The translations under genes were made by a program, and so were the position numbers. Positions 27,784 through 46,280 of a stretch of 64,000 nucleotides of DNA are shown piece by piece. The notes under the pieces are model-generated. The model did no database searches. It was not told the origin of the DNA and was given only the letters and a program-made list of their open reading frames with translations. Position 1 is the stretch's first letter, and each line of letters starts with the position of its first letter. Source of the DNA: Paragordius varius. Taxonomy: Eukaryota > Nematomorpha. Where the stretch lies: assembly GCA_964247055.1 (NCBI GenBank), contig OZ176051.1, positions 3,348,001 through 3,412,000 on the forward strand. The letters run 5' to 3'.

Positions 27784-30700
27784 TTAACAATCATCCACAC
27801 GTTTATATTTGGACCAATCGCTTTCACCAGTTAGTCTCTCTTGATTGGGAGAAGGTTCAACAGTTGTTTCATCATCCAACAATGATATATAGAAATTAGC
27901 ATTGCAACTGCCATAACAATTGTCAGAACGGCAAATTGCATTGGGGTATTTGAAACAAGATCTCACAGCACACGGGTCATAATAGCAAAATGTTGAAGAT
28001 TTATAACTTGATTTATGAGGGCTGCTTCTCACTTCGGACACTATTGGAGAATTATTGAGGGTATCCGTATCTTTGAGGTAACAATCACATGTGTAACCAT
28101 CGGTACAATACGACTCAGATAATTTATCTGTGTAGGCGAGCAAAGTTTTTAGGCACATGTCAAGAGTTATAAAAAATATGATTAACGCTTAAAAACAAAT
28201 TACCTAAAAGAAATTTGAATATAAAGAGTTTGAATAAAAAAGGGCTTGTTTAAAATGGGCTAAGGCTATTTAATATGGATATTTAATTGTTACATGTTCT
28301 CATATATTCAATTTTGTTGTCAGCCCCTCCATATTTGTGTGAATTTAACATTTATTATCCAACATTTCTATTTTAATCATTCCCTTGATACGACGTGTCA
28401 AGATATTTATTTTAGAAAAATATTAACATTTGAGATCAAAATACCAAAAGTTTTTCTCATCTTGAATTCGCCAAAAGGCTCGAAACAATCAACTACATCA
28501 CCCCAAAACCAATATTTGTAGCTACATTCTCCGCATACATTGGGATAACATTCGGCACTTGGATAATTTGGGCATGGACCGCTTCCCCATTCTTGTCCAA
28601 TTTCTGAACAAAACATATGGATAAAATTAAATTTTAGGAACTCTTTTGGATTTTAGCGTCCGATGTTGGTTTAAAATTAATCGATCACGATAAACACAAA
28701 GAATAAAGTCGCGAAAACGATTCTATGGAATTTTGTTATTACCAAACCACGCCAATAGCTGGTTGGGGGTATTGGGTCAGAAATATTCCGCGTAGTAGGA
28801 GCCTTCGGCACGGAAATTAAACCGTAGACTCGGTGTAAAAATATAAATACATTTTTTCATTGATTTTAATTTATTAAATATAATTTTAGTTTTGTTTTAC
28901 TCTCGGTTTCGTTAATTCCATTAATCAATTCTTTTCTACCCAATGTTATAATTTGTTGTAAAAGACGCAGCTTATAATAGTCCCTTTTTTAAAATAAATT
29001 CAAGGTATTAATTATTGGACCATAATGCTGTGTATATTTTTAATTAAAATGTATTTTTATTTTATTGCTAAAATATATAAATACCTTTTTACATTTTTGA
29101 TGTAATTTAATTTGGATCTATTTTCACCATTTGACCGGTTTATTCTTACCATTAAGTGACTATAAAAAATAACTGTAACCAGGTATGTTTGGGTGATTTT
29201 CACGGATTTGCAATTAAATGCATTAAATAAACCGCCCATGAATTCGTTACTATTTGTAATCAATGGTTAAAAATATCTAAATTATAAAAATCCATAGCTC
29301 ACATTGGTTGTGCTTACCGATAGATTTATGAAATTATAAAATTTTATCAATTTTTAAGCTTTTTCAGTGAAATAATTATAGCGAATCCATGTCTTATACC
29401 GAAAAGTAAAAAATATTTATCACCTATGACGACTTTCCTAATTAATATTTATGTCAAATAAATGATGATAAAGTTATATGCTTTAAAAGTTTTTCTACTA
29501 GAAAAAATACCGGGCAAATTTTCGGGATTATCAGATTCTTTTTCCAAATTTTCAGAAGCCGGGGGACAAACATGATCCCAGTCGGGATTAGTTGAGCAGT
29601 CAAGGACGTTTTCCACAGAGAAGCAACCATAAAATAATTTGTAATCTGTTGGTAATATAAATATTTATTAAATGTGTGCTATTTGTAACATAAAATTTAC
29701 ATTTCACGTTGCCTTATTAAAGCGTTTTCCCCTTTCATTTTTACCATATAATCCTAACGGTTTTGCGAAAGGAACTAGTTTTGAACCGGCATGTTTGACC
29801 AATTCATTTACTTCATCTGACTTCTCCCTAGCCCCAGTGTTTTTATCTTCATTATATGCTAATTTTTCATTCACTTCGTAACTATTTGAGGTATCAGTAA
29901 AACAATCCTCAACGAGTAAATTTCCAATCCACCATAAAGGTTTACACTTTTTACAAACATTGGCATAACATTCGGCTTTTGGATTACTGGGACATCCTTT
30001 GCTACGGACCTCTTCGTGACCGCAAGGATCATCATTGCAATAATCTAAATAAGCTGAGAGTGGGATTTTAATGTAACCGTTCGAGTCTCTGTTATTTGCT
30101 TGATAACATCCATAATATAATTTGACATCTATCGCATATATATGTCAAGGAAAATGTACAGACTCAAAACTAATAAAAAAATAATATGGAAAATAAATCA
30201 TTTATTGACATACCTGTTACTGTGTCATGGGGTGTTTGGATTTCACCGTTATCATCAATTCTCTCAACGGAATGCCCATGCTGTACTATTTTTCCCACAG
30301 ACGATTCAGGTTTTGTTCGTTCAACAGGTCTGTTATGGAATATTGGATACTGCTTACCATCTTGACTTACTACTTGTGGCTTAGCCACCAGAAGAGAATT
30401 ATAACTTCTACGATAAGGTACATACAATTTTTCAGAAGGTTCCGAGGAAGATGTGGTCAGTGGTTCGGATTTTTTTTCTCTTTTTCTTTGTAGATAGGAG
30501 GCATAACTGTGCGGTGAATTGAGAGTCTTTGAGTTTGTTGCCTTCAGTAGTGAATCAACATTTAATTTCGCAGCTTTATTCGCATGAATAGAATATTCTC
30601 TATTTTGATTACTCAATAATGAAGGAGAAAAATGGGAAGAAGTGTGTCTTTTCTCCTGAATGGCCGATCGAACATGTACATGGAAAGGAACATAATTTGT

Positions 30701-31255
30701 AGTAGATAGAGATGCATGTTGCCGGACCACATTTTTTTGATATGTCTGAGCCTTTTGATCAGAGCTTGAATAATTGTTTCGGTAATCAATTAATTTTTTC
30801 ATGGATATTTGAGGGTAACACTTGACGGGTACATCTCCTATCCACCAAATACCTAAACACGTCCCACACAAATTCTCAAAACAAACGGCCCGTGGATGAT
30901 TTTCACATCGACTCGATTGACAACCTTTTTTTATACAATACTCATGGGCTGTGGTATCAACGTTGCGGGTATTAATGTCAGAACAACCATAATAAAGTTT
31001 AGAGGTTTGAAGATGAGAATTTGTTCTGATTTGGATTCCGAACACTATGTCATTTACTAAAATATCAATAATTTCTTTTCATTTGACCAAAAGGACCTTT
31101 AACTAATAATGAATCATTAATTAAGTTTTAGGGAAAATAAATCATAGAAAAATGATTAAATGACCACTTGAGAAGACAAAAATCAACAATTAACTAACTA
31201 AAATATATAACTTACTAGTTTCCCAAACAAGTATGCAATAGAATAATTGCTTCAT
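27784..31255 (-). CDS. Secreted modular cysteine-rich protein
   Basis: Six exons: 31216-31255, 30214-31056, 29745-30128, 29511-29645, 28445-28603, 27784-28127; 634 residues, every intron phase 1. Exon 1 encodes a hydrophobic start (MKQLFYCILVW), read as a short signal peptide. Exons 2, 3 and 4 each open a unit with KLYYGC or KLFYGC. Units share the pattern C..N.P.A.C..N.C..C...WW.G....C, for example ENHPRAVCFENLCGTC, SNPKAECYANVCKKC and NYPSAECYPNVCGEC. The last exon has the variant DPCAVRSCFKYPNAICRSDN. Units are separated by Ser/Lys-rich linkers; the exon 2 linker is about 200 residues. The motif resembles the DPC-type cysteine repeats seen in many animal extracellular proteins, but I cannot name the family. 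Likely an extracellular matrix or secretory product. Function unknown. Confidence 0.82.
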
Positions 31256-32332
31256 AAAAGAATTACAAATACTATGGGGTAGATAGATTTTTTGCGAAAG
31301 GATTGAAAAATAATTGCTATTAACACCTATTTTCCCACATCCTTGTTATCAAAATTAAAAGTTTATTAACATTTTTAAAACCAAAATATTTCATAATTAT
31401 TAAAAACGCTTTTTAAGTGTCCAAATCCCACATTTATCAAGGATATTAGCCTTGAGCTAATTACTTGAACTCTATATATTAAATATTTTTATTAAATTTA
31501 TATTACGGAAAAAAATGGATAATTAAATATGATATTTAAAATAAAATATACATAATTTTTATTACCCAGTCATTTGATGATAATAAAAACACCTTAAAAA
31601 CAGCAATAAAATTAAAAAAATATGGCATAATAAATAACAAGTATTGTATTTTAATATATTTAAGCCTAAACAGGTCTTGTTTAAAATTAACTCATTAACA
31701 TTGAAAATAATTCTTTATTGCTTTACAATACTATAAATGTCCATTTTGCTTAAATTAATTGATAATTTTTTTAAAAAAAATATATTCCCAAATATTCTCA
31801 GCAGTTTAAAAAGATTTTAAAACAATCAATGTATTTATATATTTACACTTGAAAGAGCTAAGAATATCAACCTGGGCTTACTCAAAATAATTAATACAGA
31901 ATCAAACAAGGCCAAAATTAAGGGACAATGTAGAATCACATAAATATTTACCAAAAAACAATAAAACTAAAATTGTTCCATAAATAAAAAACTGATTAAA
32001 AGTCAGAAATCGAAGGGAGTAAAATTGTGGTCTTATCAGTTGCAGATTGGATATAAATAGTATAGCCATGTTAGAAAAATAGGATATACTAATATATCTA
32101 ATATGAAACTGAGTAGCCAATGCTCTTATCGATTTCTAACTTATAAGGAATGGTGCCTTCCGTCGAAAAAAATTTTGATTTTCTGATCAAACGTCAATTA
32201 AGAAACAACCTAATAAATGGTCATTTTTACAAAAAGTTTTAAAACATTCATGCGTGTATATCCAAAGTTTCTAATTTATTGGTCCAAAATATATGTTCAT
32301 GTGTAAAAACATCTCTGATTTTAGAATAATAT

Positions 32333-32518
32333 GATGAAATATCAGCAAAATTAATAGTAAATTTATTAATAAATTTTCGTTCGATTCCTCAACCTTCTTC
32401 GGAACTAGATAAAAATAATATAAAAAATAAAGATACAAATTTGTATTGATCCAAAGAAGTTAGAGGAATTCAACTAAAATTCATTATTAATTTTGCTGAT
32501 ATTGCATCAAAAATAATA
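32333..32518. repeat. Small foldback MITE (~185 bp)
   Basis: Inverted arms of about 55-60 bp. The left arm begins GATGAAATATCAGCAAAATT; the right arm reads inward GATGCAATATCAGCAAAATT. The arms stay similar through a GATTCCTCAACCTTCTTC-like segment. The loop is AT-rich. Confidence 0.75.
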
Positions 32519-33257
32519 TTTATATAATAATACCTTAGGGTCCGATTCATTATTACTATTTTTCAAGGGAAGTTTAAGGTGCAAAATATATCAGGATGAC
32601 AGTATATGCCATGCAAAAATCTAGGGAAATCCGTAGACTAGTGTAACGATTTATCATGGAGATTTTCACTTAAAAAGCTTTGTACATAAATGTCCAAATT
32701 AAAAATCCCGGGCTCGTTAAACAATGTTTGATTAGGTATTTTTAAATGTTAGCGCATTTTTTGACATATTTATTAAATAAAAAACTGAAATCTTTTGTGT
32801 AAAAAATTTAGCACATTAACTGGGATTTACAATGTATTTGGTTATAATTAAAACTCTTATGAGCTGATATAGGTTTACCATTTTTGTGAAAAACAACTTT
32901 TTTGATATTTTGCCTGCAACGCCATTTAAGCTGCATAAACGAACTTAATTGATTTTATACTTTTTTTCCTTAAAAATTGAATATGTTTGCATAATTAATT
33001 TTGTATTAAACCATATTTTACACATATTTTATGGGAATATATTTTTGTTCAATTACACCATTTTTTTACATTTTTGTGATGACGAAAGATAGTTAGTGAT
33101 GTTTGTTAATTTAAAATATCATTTGTGAATTTTTGCGGTTCCGTCTGTTTGAAAAAAAGGTTTGACTTCAGAAGAGACCTTATTAATGTGGTTAAAAATT
33201 AGGTATAAAAAAGCTGAATATTTGGTGTCAAAACTCAAATACATCATCTTAATCATC

Positions 33258-33533
33258 CACGAGGGCTGTCCAACACAAACGGCTTCGCGAATCGCATTTT
33301 GGGCTTGAAAATCTGACGGGCTGGATTCGCTGAATATAAGGGAATTAACAAATATTTTACTAGATGCCAAACATAAGACTGTAAAATCTACCAGTTATTT
33401 TAACAATTTTTGCCATTTCATTGCCGAAATTCGGAAAGACTTTTTATTTGTATTTGAAATTAATGCATGCTGCAATAATATTTTGGAGGGTCGCATGCGG
33501 CAGCGGGCTGCCTTTGAACACATCTGTTCTAGG
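33258..33533. mobile_element. hAT-like non-autonomous remnant
   Basis: Contains GAGGGCTGTCCAACACAAAC followed by GGCTTCGCGAATCGC. About 200 bp later comes the opposite-orientation GCATGCGGCAGCGGGCTGCC ending near TTGAACACATCTGTTCTA. GGGCTGTCCAAC with CG-rich subterminal motifs is typical of hAT ends. No target duplication was found. Confidence 0.5.
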
Positions 33534-34048
33534 CTATCGCTGTGCTGCCAAAATAGATCACAAACACGCTTTAATTGAATATTACCCTATGATAGATTAG
33601 GTGAGCTGTTTGGAGCGAGTTAGTTTAGTGGGCGGCTTTTTTTGTTTGGCCAGGGATATTTCGTATTTTTGTAAATGAAAATTTTTGTCATGTATTAAAA
33701 GATATCTTTTAAAGCAAATTAATATTTTAACATGGAGTTAATTGCCTTTTCTTAAACCGTTATAATTTCATTATATTTAATGGAATAAACTTCCATCAAG
33801 ATTTTGTAAACCTAAAATGATCAGTATTAATGCAGTAACTTCACAAATGTACCATTAAAAGGCGCTATCTTCGATTCTGGTGTTGATTGTCCCATGCATA
33901 AAATTTTTCTACTGATATTTTATTAACTGCTATCAAAATTGACATTTTTTCCTAAAATACGAAATTCTGAAGAATTCAAATTGGCTTAAGTAGTTATTTA
34001 TTTGACCAATAAAAAAAACTGCAATAGATAAATATATATATATATATA

Positions 34049-34386
34049 TACCATTCACAGTTCAAATTCACCCTTGAACAATTCAAATTCACCCTCGAAC
34101 AATTCAAATTCACCCTAAATAACATGTTTTTTAAAATAAAAATTACCTATATTTTAATATATTTTAAAAAATAAAATTTTGTTTTAAATTAAAATAATAA
34201 TGAAAAAATAATAAATTATGCCATAAAGATATATTTTATATTAATAATGAGTTATATTAATAATGAGTTATATTAATTCGAAAACACATAATTTATTTTT
34301 AGGGTAAATTTGAATTGTTCAAGGATGAATTTGAATTGTTCAAGGGTATTTCAATGTTTAAGGGTAAATTCGAACTGTAAATGGTA
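34049..34386. mobile_element. MITE, TACCATT-end family, copy 2
   Basis: Inverted ends TACCATTCACAGTTCAAATT and, read inward from the right, TACCATTTACAGTTCGAATT. Both arms contain tandem AAATTCACCCTTGAACAATT units (three on the left, two to three on the right). A TA-rich microsatellite abuts the left end. Non-coding. Confidence 0.85.
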
Positions 34387-34783
34387 TTTATATATATTAA
34401 ATCCTCGCATTTTCAAAACATCCCATGAGCCAAAAATGCGGTTAATATTAAAAGAAAATAAATTGATTTAAAAAAACCTTGCAAATGATTTCGTCAGATA
34501 GACGAGACTTTTATAACAACAGTTGATGGTATTTTTATAAAAAAAAATGAATTTATTTTTCGATTATGCGCGCTTTCAACAAAATCCTCCTAATATAATT
34601 TTTTTACAATAAACTAAACTAATTACAGATTATAAAAACATTATTTATTGCAAAATTTAAATTAATGTATAATGTATACACGATGGAATGATATATAGAT
34701 AATATTAAGCTTTTCGTTGACATAATTAATAAATAGAGAGTTTGATATATTTTACATACAGATAATTTAAATATTGTAAAATA

Positions 34784-36744
34784 TTATTTTCCACTGGCAG
34801 CATTTACTGCAGATACAATATCGTTTTCAGGCTTTTTCGCACTCGATTTCAGGGCAGATCCTACATTTTCTTTGTCGAGTTGTTTACCCAAATACTCCCT
34901 TAAATATAACAGGAATAAAATAAAAATATAAACAAAAATTTTATCTTGATATAAATCATATTATTTAATCTCTGATTTTATATACAATCGAGATATATTT
35001 AATAAATTTCTATTCCTTATTCAAAACTTGATACGATAGCTAATAATCTATTATAAAATATGATTTTTTTACAAAAAAATTAATAATCAGTATATTTTTA
35101 TATTTTTTTTCACTATATTAAATATTTTAATAAACAATGTTAGGATATATCAATGTCAATCATCGTGTAATTTAATCGAACATATTATTTTTTCAAATGG
35201 TTATTAATTAAATTATTACCAATTGTGAACCATAATTTTTTGCAAGGCCACTAAGGCCTCATATCGAACTGAGGAGTCTCTGTTTGCTAGAAGTGACATA
35301 ATCAACTGTTTTGCTCCAAGTTTTTCCACAATCCTTTAAGACACATATGAAAAAACAGAATTAATAAAGAGTTAAACCTTAAAATATTTATTGCTTTTTT
35401 TTAATTATTTTATACTACTTTCCTTACCTAACTATAATGCTCAATTTTGATTTTTTTAGCATAAAAATCAGAATGATATTTGCTTATAATTTTAATAATA
35501 GTATATGCGTACTTAGTCTATTTTTTTCGATAAATCGGTGCCTTTCGCAAATCAATAACATATAAATTTTGGTTTTTACTATTAAATATTCCGAATAGTG
35601 CATTTTATTTTAATTATAAATAATAGGTTTTATGTTTATCTTCTAATATTTTATTTTACTTATCAATAATAGGTTTTATGTTTATCTTTGAATGCAATAT
35701 GTATGAAAAAAAATAATACACCAGGGCAATAATTTCGCAATTAACCTTTTTCCTGGAGGATAATATCTCACAAATTCTCCAATGTCATGGCAAGCGACAG
35801 CTAAAACAACATTGCGATCATACACTGCATTGGAAGTGGGTGTGATAGGGTTCGATGTATTTCCTTCACTATAATAATTGATAATTAATAAAAATATTAA
35901 ATTATCAAGCAAAGTAAAAATTATATTATAATAAAGCATGATAAATCTAATTATTTTATTAAACTACACTGTTTCAGGAGCTAATTTTCCATATATCTAC
36001 TATGCATGCTTAGCAATATTATTCAGAAACTTTATCAATCTAATTATAAAATTGTCCTCATGTTTTGCGAATTAAAACTATGTTTAATTTTGGGAAAATA
36101 TTGTTTTAGCAATCATTGTCACATGATAAACGCTTTAATGAATTGGAATATAAATAGTACTAGGCATTGTTGAGGAAAGGATTAGTTTGTTGCTGTGTGT
36201 TACCATTATTAACATTGTTTGTCAATAGATTTTCTTTTTGTCCTTCAGGACCACTAATCCCTTGAGCTTGAATGTTGGAACGTAAGATAGTTACCAATAA
36301 TTTGACCACCTCAAAATTTTTATCGCTAAATTTGTCAATATTTTCCGTCCAAAATTTTTGACTCTTATGCACTGGACTCCATTCCAACACCCCAGATCGA
36401 AGTTCACTCGTATACTCATCGAATGAACTAAAAATTGGGCAAATTAAAAAATGTATAGTTAATTTATAACTTGCTACATTCATATATTGTAAAACTGGTG
36501 AATTGAATAAGTTCCAATTTTAATAATTTTTTTAAACATAATTGTTTTACATAGGCTAAACTCTGAGTAAATTTTGAATTAAATAGAATATCCTACCACT
36601 TTGTAACGTATTCGATTTTATAAACGTTTCAGCATAAGCCCGCTGTAAATATCTTTTTACTGCATTTTAGCAGTTATTGAAAGCAAAATACTGAAACAAT
36701 TTTATATAGAAAGAAATAATCAATTCTTATTCATCACTTATGAG

Positions 36745-36789
<45 letters not shown>

Positions 36790-38292
36790 AAATCATGTAG
36801 GATACCCTGTAAAGTGTCATACAAGTACTGAATATCATCCAACATTTCAGGATCGCCAACAGCTGATTGAGCTCCACCCTTTGTGTTTTGAATGAGTTGA
36901 ATTTGCTTAAACACTTTACAACGGATCATGGAAACGGCATTAGCTTGTCGAATATCGCCACTTTTAGGGTTTTCCAATAAGTGCTAATGTATATTAAATA
37001 TAGATTCGTTATTAACGTAATAAATTGAGAAATAATATACATAATCCTTAATATCTTATGAGCGACAAATAAATTATTTTTTTATAAAATAGTGTTTTAT
37101 TTGACATTATTAGTGAATCTAATATAATTAAAATATGATTTATCATAAATTTAAATAAATTTACGCGCAAAGTTCCAATCGTGATTCGTGAAACTTTTTC
37201 CTTGCCTGAATCGTTGAGAACTGTTGATAAAAGTGGTATAACGTTTTGTCTAAAGAAGATATGTGTGAAAAAATTACATAACCTCTTTGTTTTAACAATT
37301 TTGAACAAATTCATTCAATGTACTTACTGTGATATTTTTTCGGCCAAATCGCTATCAAAACTCATACACCATAAACAATAAACAAGTTGATACTGTATTT
37401 GAAAGTTGATTTTCTTGCTTAATAAAGATACTATCCTGCATAGATAATAAAATGACTTTAAAATAAAAACTTGTAACCGTTATGAATAAATAAGAAAACT
37501 GCTTAAAAACATGAGAAATTACGATTGAACACCATCCAAAGCATAAAAAGGTTTCCTATAATCCGCCACAGTCATTAACATTTGTAAACAACGGGCAACT
37601 GTTTGCATGTATTCATTGAGGGGATTTTTCATTTGATCTTTAAGCCAAGTCAAGTAATAGGTAAGGTCAGGTCCACTCATAAACTGTTTGTTTGACCAGC
37701 ACGCTATTTTTGCGATGATACGACTTGCCTAAAACACAATAAAAAATAATTTTAAACTTGGTTTGCAATGAATCCATCATTACGATTTAGCATATGCAAA
37801 AATGGTCCCCAAACTGTTGTTTGATTTTGATTGGCAAAATCATTAAACATTTCAACTCGTCTTTTATCCTCTTGTAGTATGTCGTCTATAAGAGTTAATA
37901 TATATTGGATTGTTTGTTCTTTCGAGATGTGTTGCATTAAACTAATAAAACATCTTGCAGCCTAAATTATTTTTTACAATTATACCCTTGATGGATCTTG
38001 ATCCAAAATACTATTCCTTTGATTTGCATTTACATGATCTATCGAAGTAATAAATTCCATTTCATCAGCGCTGATCATTTGACTTCTATGACGAATTTTA
38101 AAATAAAATTTACTGCATGTATGATTGCCAATTTATTTTTTGATTTCTCACATCAACTGCCCTTTGTTGTAGCAAACTCGTTCCAGTTAATACATCTATA
38201 TGTATAATAAGTAAGATACCTTTGGCAAATTCCAAATCATCCGGAATGGCTTTTGCCATAGCCAAATTAACCTGAGCTAAATTTTGGGCCAT
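34784..38292 (-). CDS. ATP6V1H: V-type proton ATPase subunit H
   Basis: Regulatory V1 subunit that couples ATP hydrolysis to proton pumping. Exons: 38220-38292, 38114-38195, 37986-38085, 37758-37961, 37523-37728, 37328-37435, 37165-37249, 36787-36983, 36161-36427, 35746-35868, 35220-35333, 34784-34898; 557 residues, phases all agree. It matches human ATP6V1H along its length: [92 protein letters not shown]. It is longer than the human protein (483) because of a ~45-residue Asn/Gln/Thr-rich insert spanning exons 9-10 and longer ends. The first four introns are only 24, 28, 24 and 29 nt; later ones are 78-412 nt. It shares a 56-bp intergenic gap with TFB1M. Confidence 0.97.
36746..36785. repeat. 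(TA)n microsatellite in ATP6V1H intron 8
   Basis: About 20 TA units abut the donor side of exon 8. The donor itself (GTATAT) merges with the repeat. Confidence 0.85.
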
Positions 38293-38348
38293 TTCATATG
38301 GTTATCAAGGGTAAAACCATTAATTCATTAAAACATCGGTAATTTCAC
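38293..38348. promoter_or_regulatory. 56-bp bidirectional promoter candidate
   Basis: The entire space between the divergent start codons of ATP6V1H (ends at 38292) and TFB1M (starts at 38349). Both 5' UTRs and promoter elements must overlap this stretch or lie within coding sequence. No TATA box is visible. Confidence 0.55.
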
Positions 38349-44346
<5,998 letters not shown>

Positions 44347-44399
44347 TGCTGCTATTATTATTATTATTTTTCAATTGCGTGATTACAATATAATAGTGT

Positions 44400-44422
44400 A
44401 ATAATAAATGGCGATTTATTCA
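44400..44422. terminator. Opposed poly(A) signals of TFB1M and the CBM14 gene
   Basis: An AATAAA on the plus strand (in ATAATAAATGG) and a TTTATT (AATAAA on the minus strand) lie within ~20 bp of each other in the 134-bp convergent gap. Confidence 0.5.
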
Positions 44423-44480
44423 CGTTTAATATTTACCCAACACCCATAAAATTTTCTAAAATTTTGACGCTTGTAGTTTT

Positions 44481-45362
44481 TTAAGCGCAAGATCTGCAAA
44501 CAAAAGAATCTGGCCAGTCGCATACATTAGTAGCCGGGTTAAAATTCAGATTGCTAGGACAAGTTTTCAAATAACCAACACCGTTTGAACAATGGACAAA
44601 TTGTCTATTTACATACACCAAAATAATTTTAAATATTAATAAATATATATTGTTTAATAAACAATATCACCTGCAATTTGGCGGATAGGCATTCAACTGT
44701 TTACCACTTTTACAGATTGTAGTTAAATTACTTTGGCATTGGGTAGGTGTACCTCCTGAAGAACCTGCCATATAGAATACAAATATTTGGTCTTTAATGA
44801 TTTATCAAAAATTCTGAAATATTATAAAAATAATCAAATAGCATAATACATGGTTCACATTTAGCATTAGCAGGGTAATCGCATTGATCAGTCGCCACAT
44901 TGTAATGAAGATCACTTGGGCAATTCATGAGGTATCCAGTAGAACCAGCACATGAAACAAATTTTCTAAACCATAAATTCCCCAAAAAAATTAGTTATCC
45001 TTTTTAAATATAATAAATGCAACATTGGGTTGATATATTATATATAATTTTAAAATCTTTGCCAAAGAAACCTGCAATCTGGTGGATAACGATTATTTTC
45101 ACGTCCGGATTTACAAATGATGCTTAAATTGGATTCGCAACCTATTAATAATAATAATATATGATACAAAAAATATTCGTTTAAATTATCAAGTCCATCT
45201 ATTTTGTGTCCAGTTTATATACGTAATTTCGTAAAAGGTCAAAATATAGATTAAATATTTCATTGTTTAACAATTAAAAAATCGTTTAGATTCACAATTT
45301 ATTATACCCATAGATATATCCACCATTGAAACCAACACGCAACTCAGTAAAAATATTTTCAT
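44481..45362 (-). CDS. Secreted chitin-binding protein with two CBM14 (peritrophin-A) domains
   Basis: Exons: 45308-45362, 45072-45141, 44850-44965, 44671-44764, 44481-44604; 152 residues, in phase. Residues 1-18 (MKIFLLSCVLVSMVDISM) look like a signal peptide. Two CBM14 domains follow, each split by an intron at the same codon (after PP.C, AG|A). Domain 1 runs from ESNLSIIC through YP PDC, FVSCAGSTGYLMNCPSDLHY to DQCDYPANAKC. Domain 2 runs from QSNLTTIC through YPPNC, FVHCSNGVGYLKTCPSNLNF to VCDWPDSFVC. Each has the six-cysteine pattern of peritrophin-A domains, which bind chitin. The matching intron positions point to internal tandem duplication. The protein is nearly all domain, so it likely coats a chitinous cuticle, egg envelope or gut lining. 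Confidence 0.93.
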
Positions 45363-46280
45363 ATTGGATATACAAGTTAAGTTAAAATAAAAAAATTTAA
45401 ATATTTATATACAATAAATTTTTTCATATAGTTATTGATAAAATTATGTATCAAATTCTTGCGTAACAATATATATGATATTATATCTCAAGGACATTTA
45501 CCATACTTTTTCCTAGGTAAAACGTATTTTTTGGTAAAAATTCAATTTCATTATTATAACCACCTGAGTAAAGACAATTTTTTTCACCTTAATTTAACGA
45601 AAATAATGTATCTTCCCAAATAACCTTAATAAATGATTTTCTCCTTATATATATAAATAGAGGTTATTTATTTTAATCATATAGAATTACTTTTAAATGA
45701 TTAACATATGTGTTTTTTCCCAATTTGATTCGGCGGTAAGCATCGGTATATCTTATACTGGGTCACCATTCTATCATAAAAATGAATAAAGCACATCAAT
45801 CCAAATTTACAGTAAAATTTAAATATACCGACAAAACGTGAAAACTAAAGGACAAATAATATTTTCTAATAGCCAATCATATTTTTTATTGACCTAAACT
45901 TCTTAAATATAACCTATCGTGGTTACAAAATAAGAACTAGAGATGAAAATTAAACATACTTATAACACATTTTACAATCTTAATTATATAGTTTAGGTTA
46001 ATATATCAAGGTTTAAAGTTGTCATATTAAAATTATGTATTTTAATTTTTATAAGTCTATATAATTTCAATTTTTTACAGGACAATACTTCTTTCTATTA
46101 AAGATCTCCGGCTATAAACCAATTGGTTTATGCTGGTTAACATATATTTTTTTGAATTATAATTAAGGCGTTAGTTTTAAAGATTCCACCGTTAAAAGCT
46201 GACTGTACATTCATACAAACTAATCATATTGAGCCATAATAATGAGCCAAAAAAGATTGAATCTTTTTATCAGCTTTATA

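Larger units (their letters stand above)
31256..34783. other. Intergenic with MITE remnants
   Basis: Three and a half kb between two minus-strand genes. It contains a small foldback MITE (32333-32518), a hAT-like remnant (33258-33533), a TA microsatellite (34031-34050) and a TACCATT-end MITE (34049-34386). No gene was recognised. Confidence 0.65.

Noticed and set aside
28720-28840. GC-richer island in intron 5 of the cysteine-rich gene
   Set aside because: Considered as an extra exon or transposon piece; no frame is open with a matching phase and no known element ends were seen.
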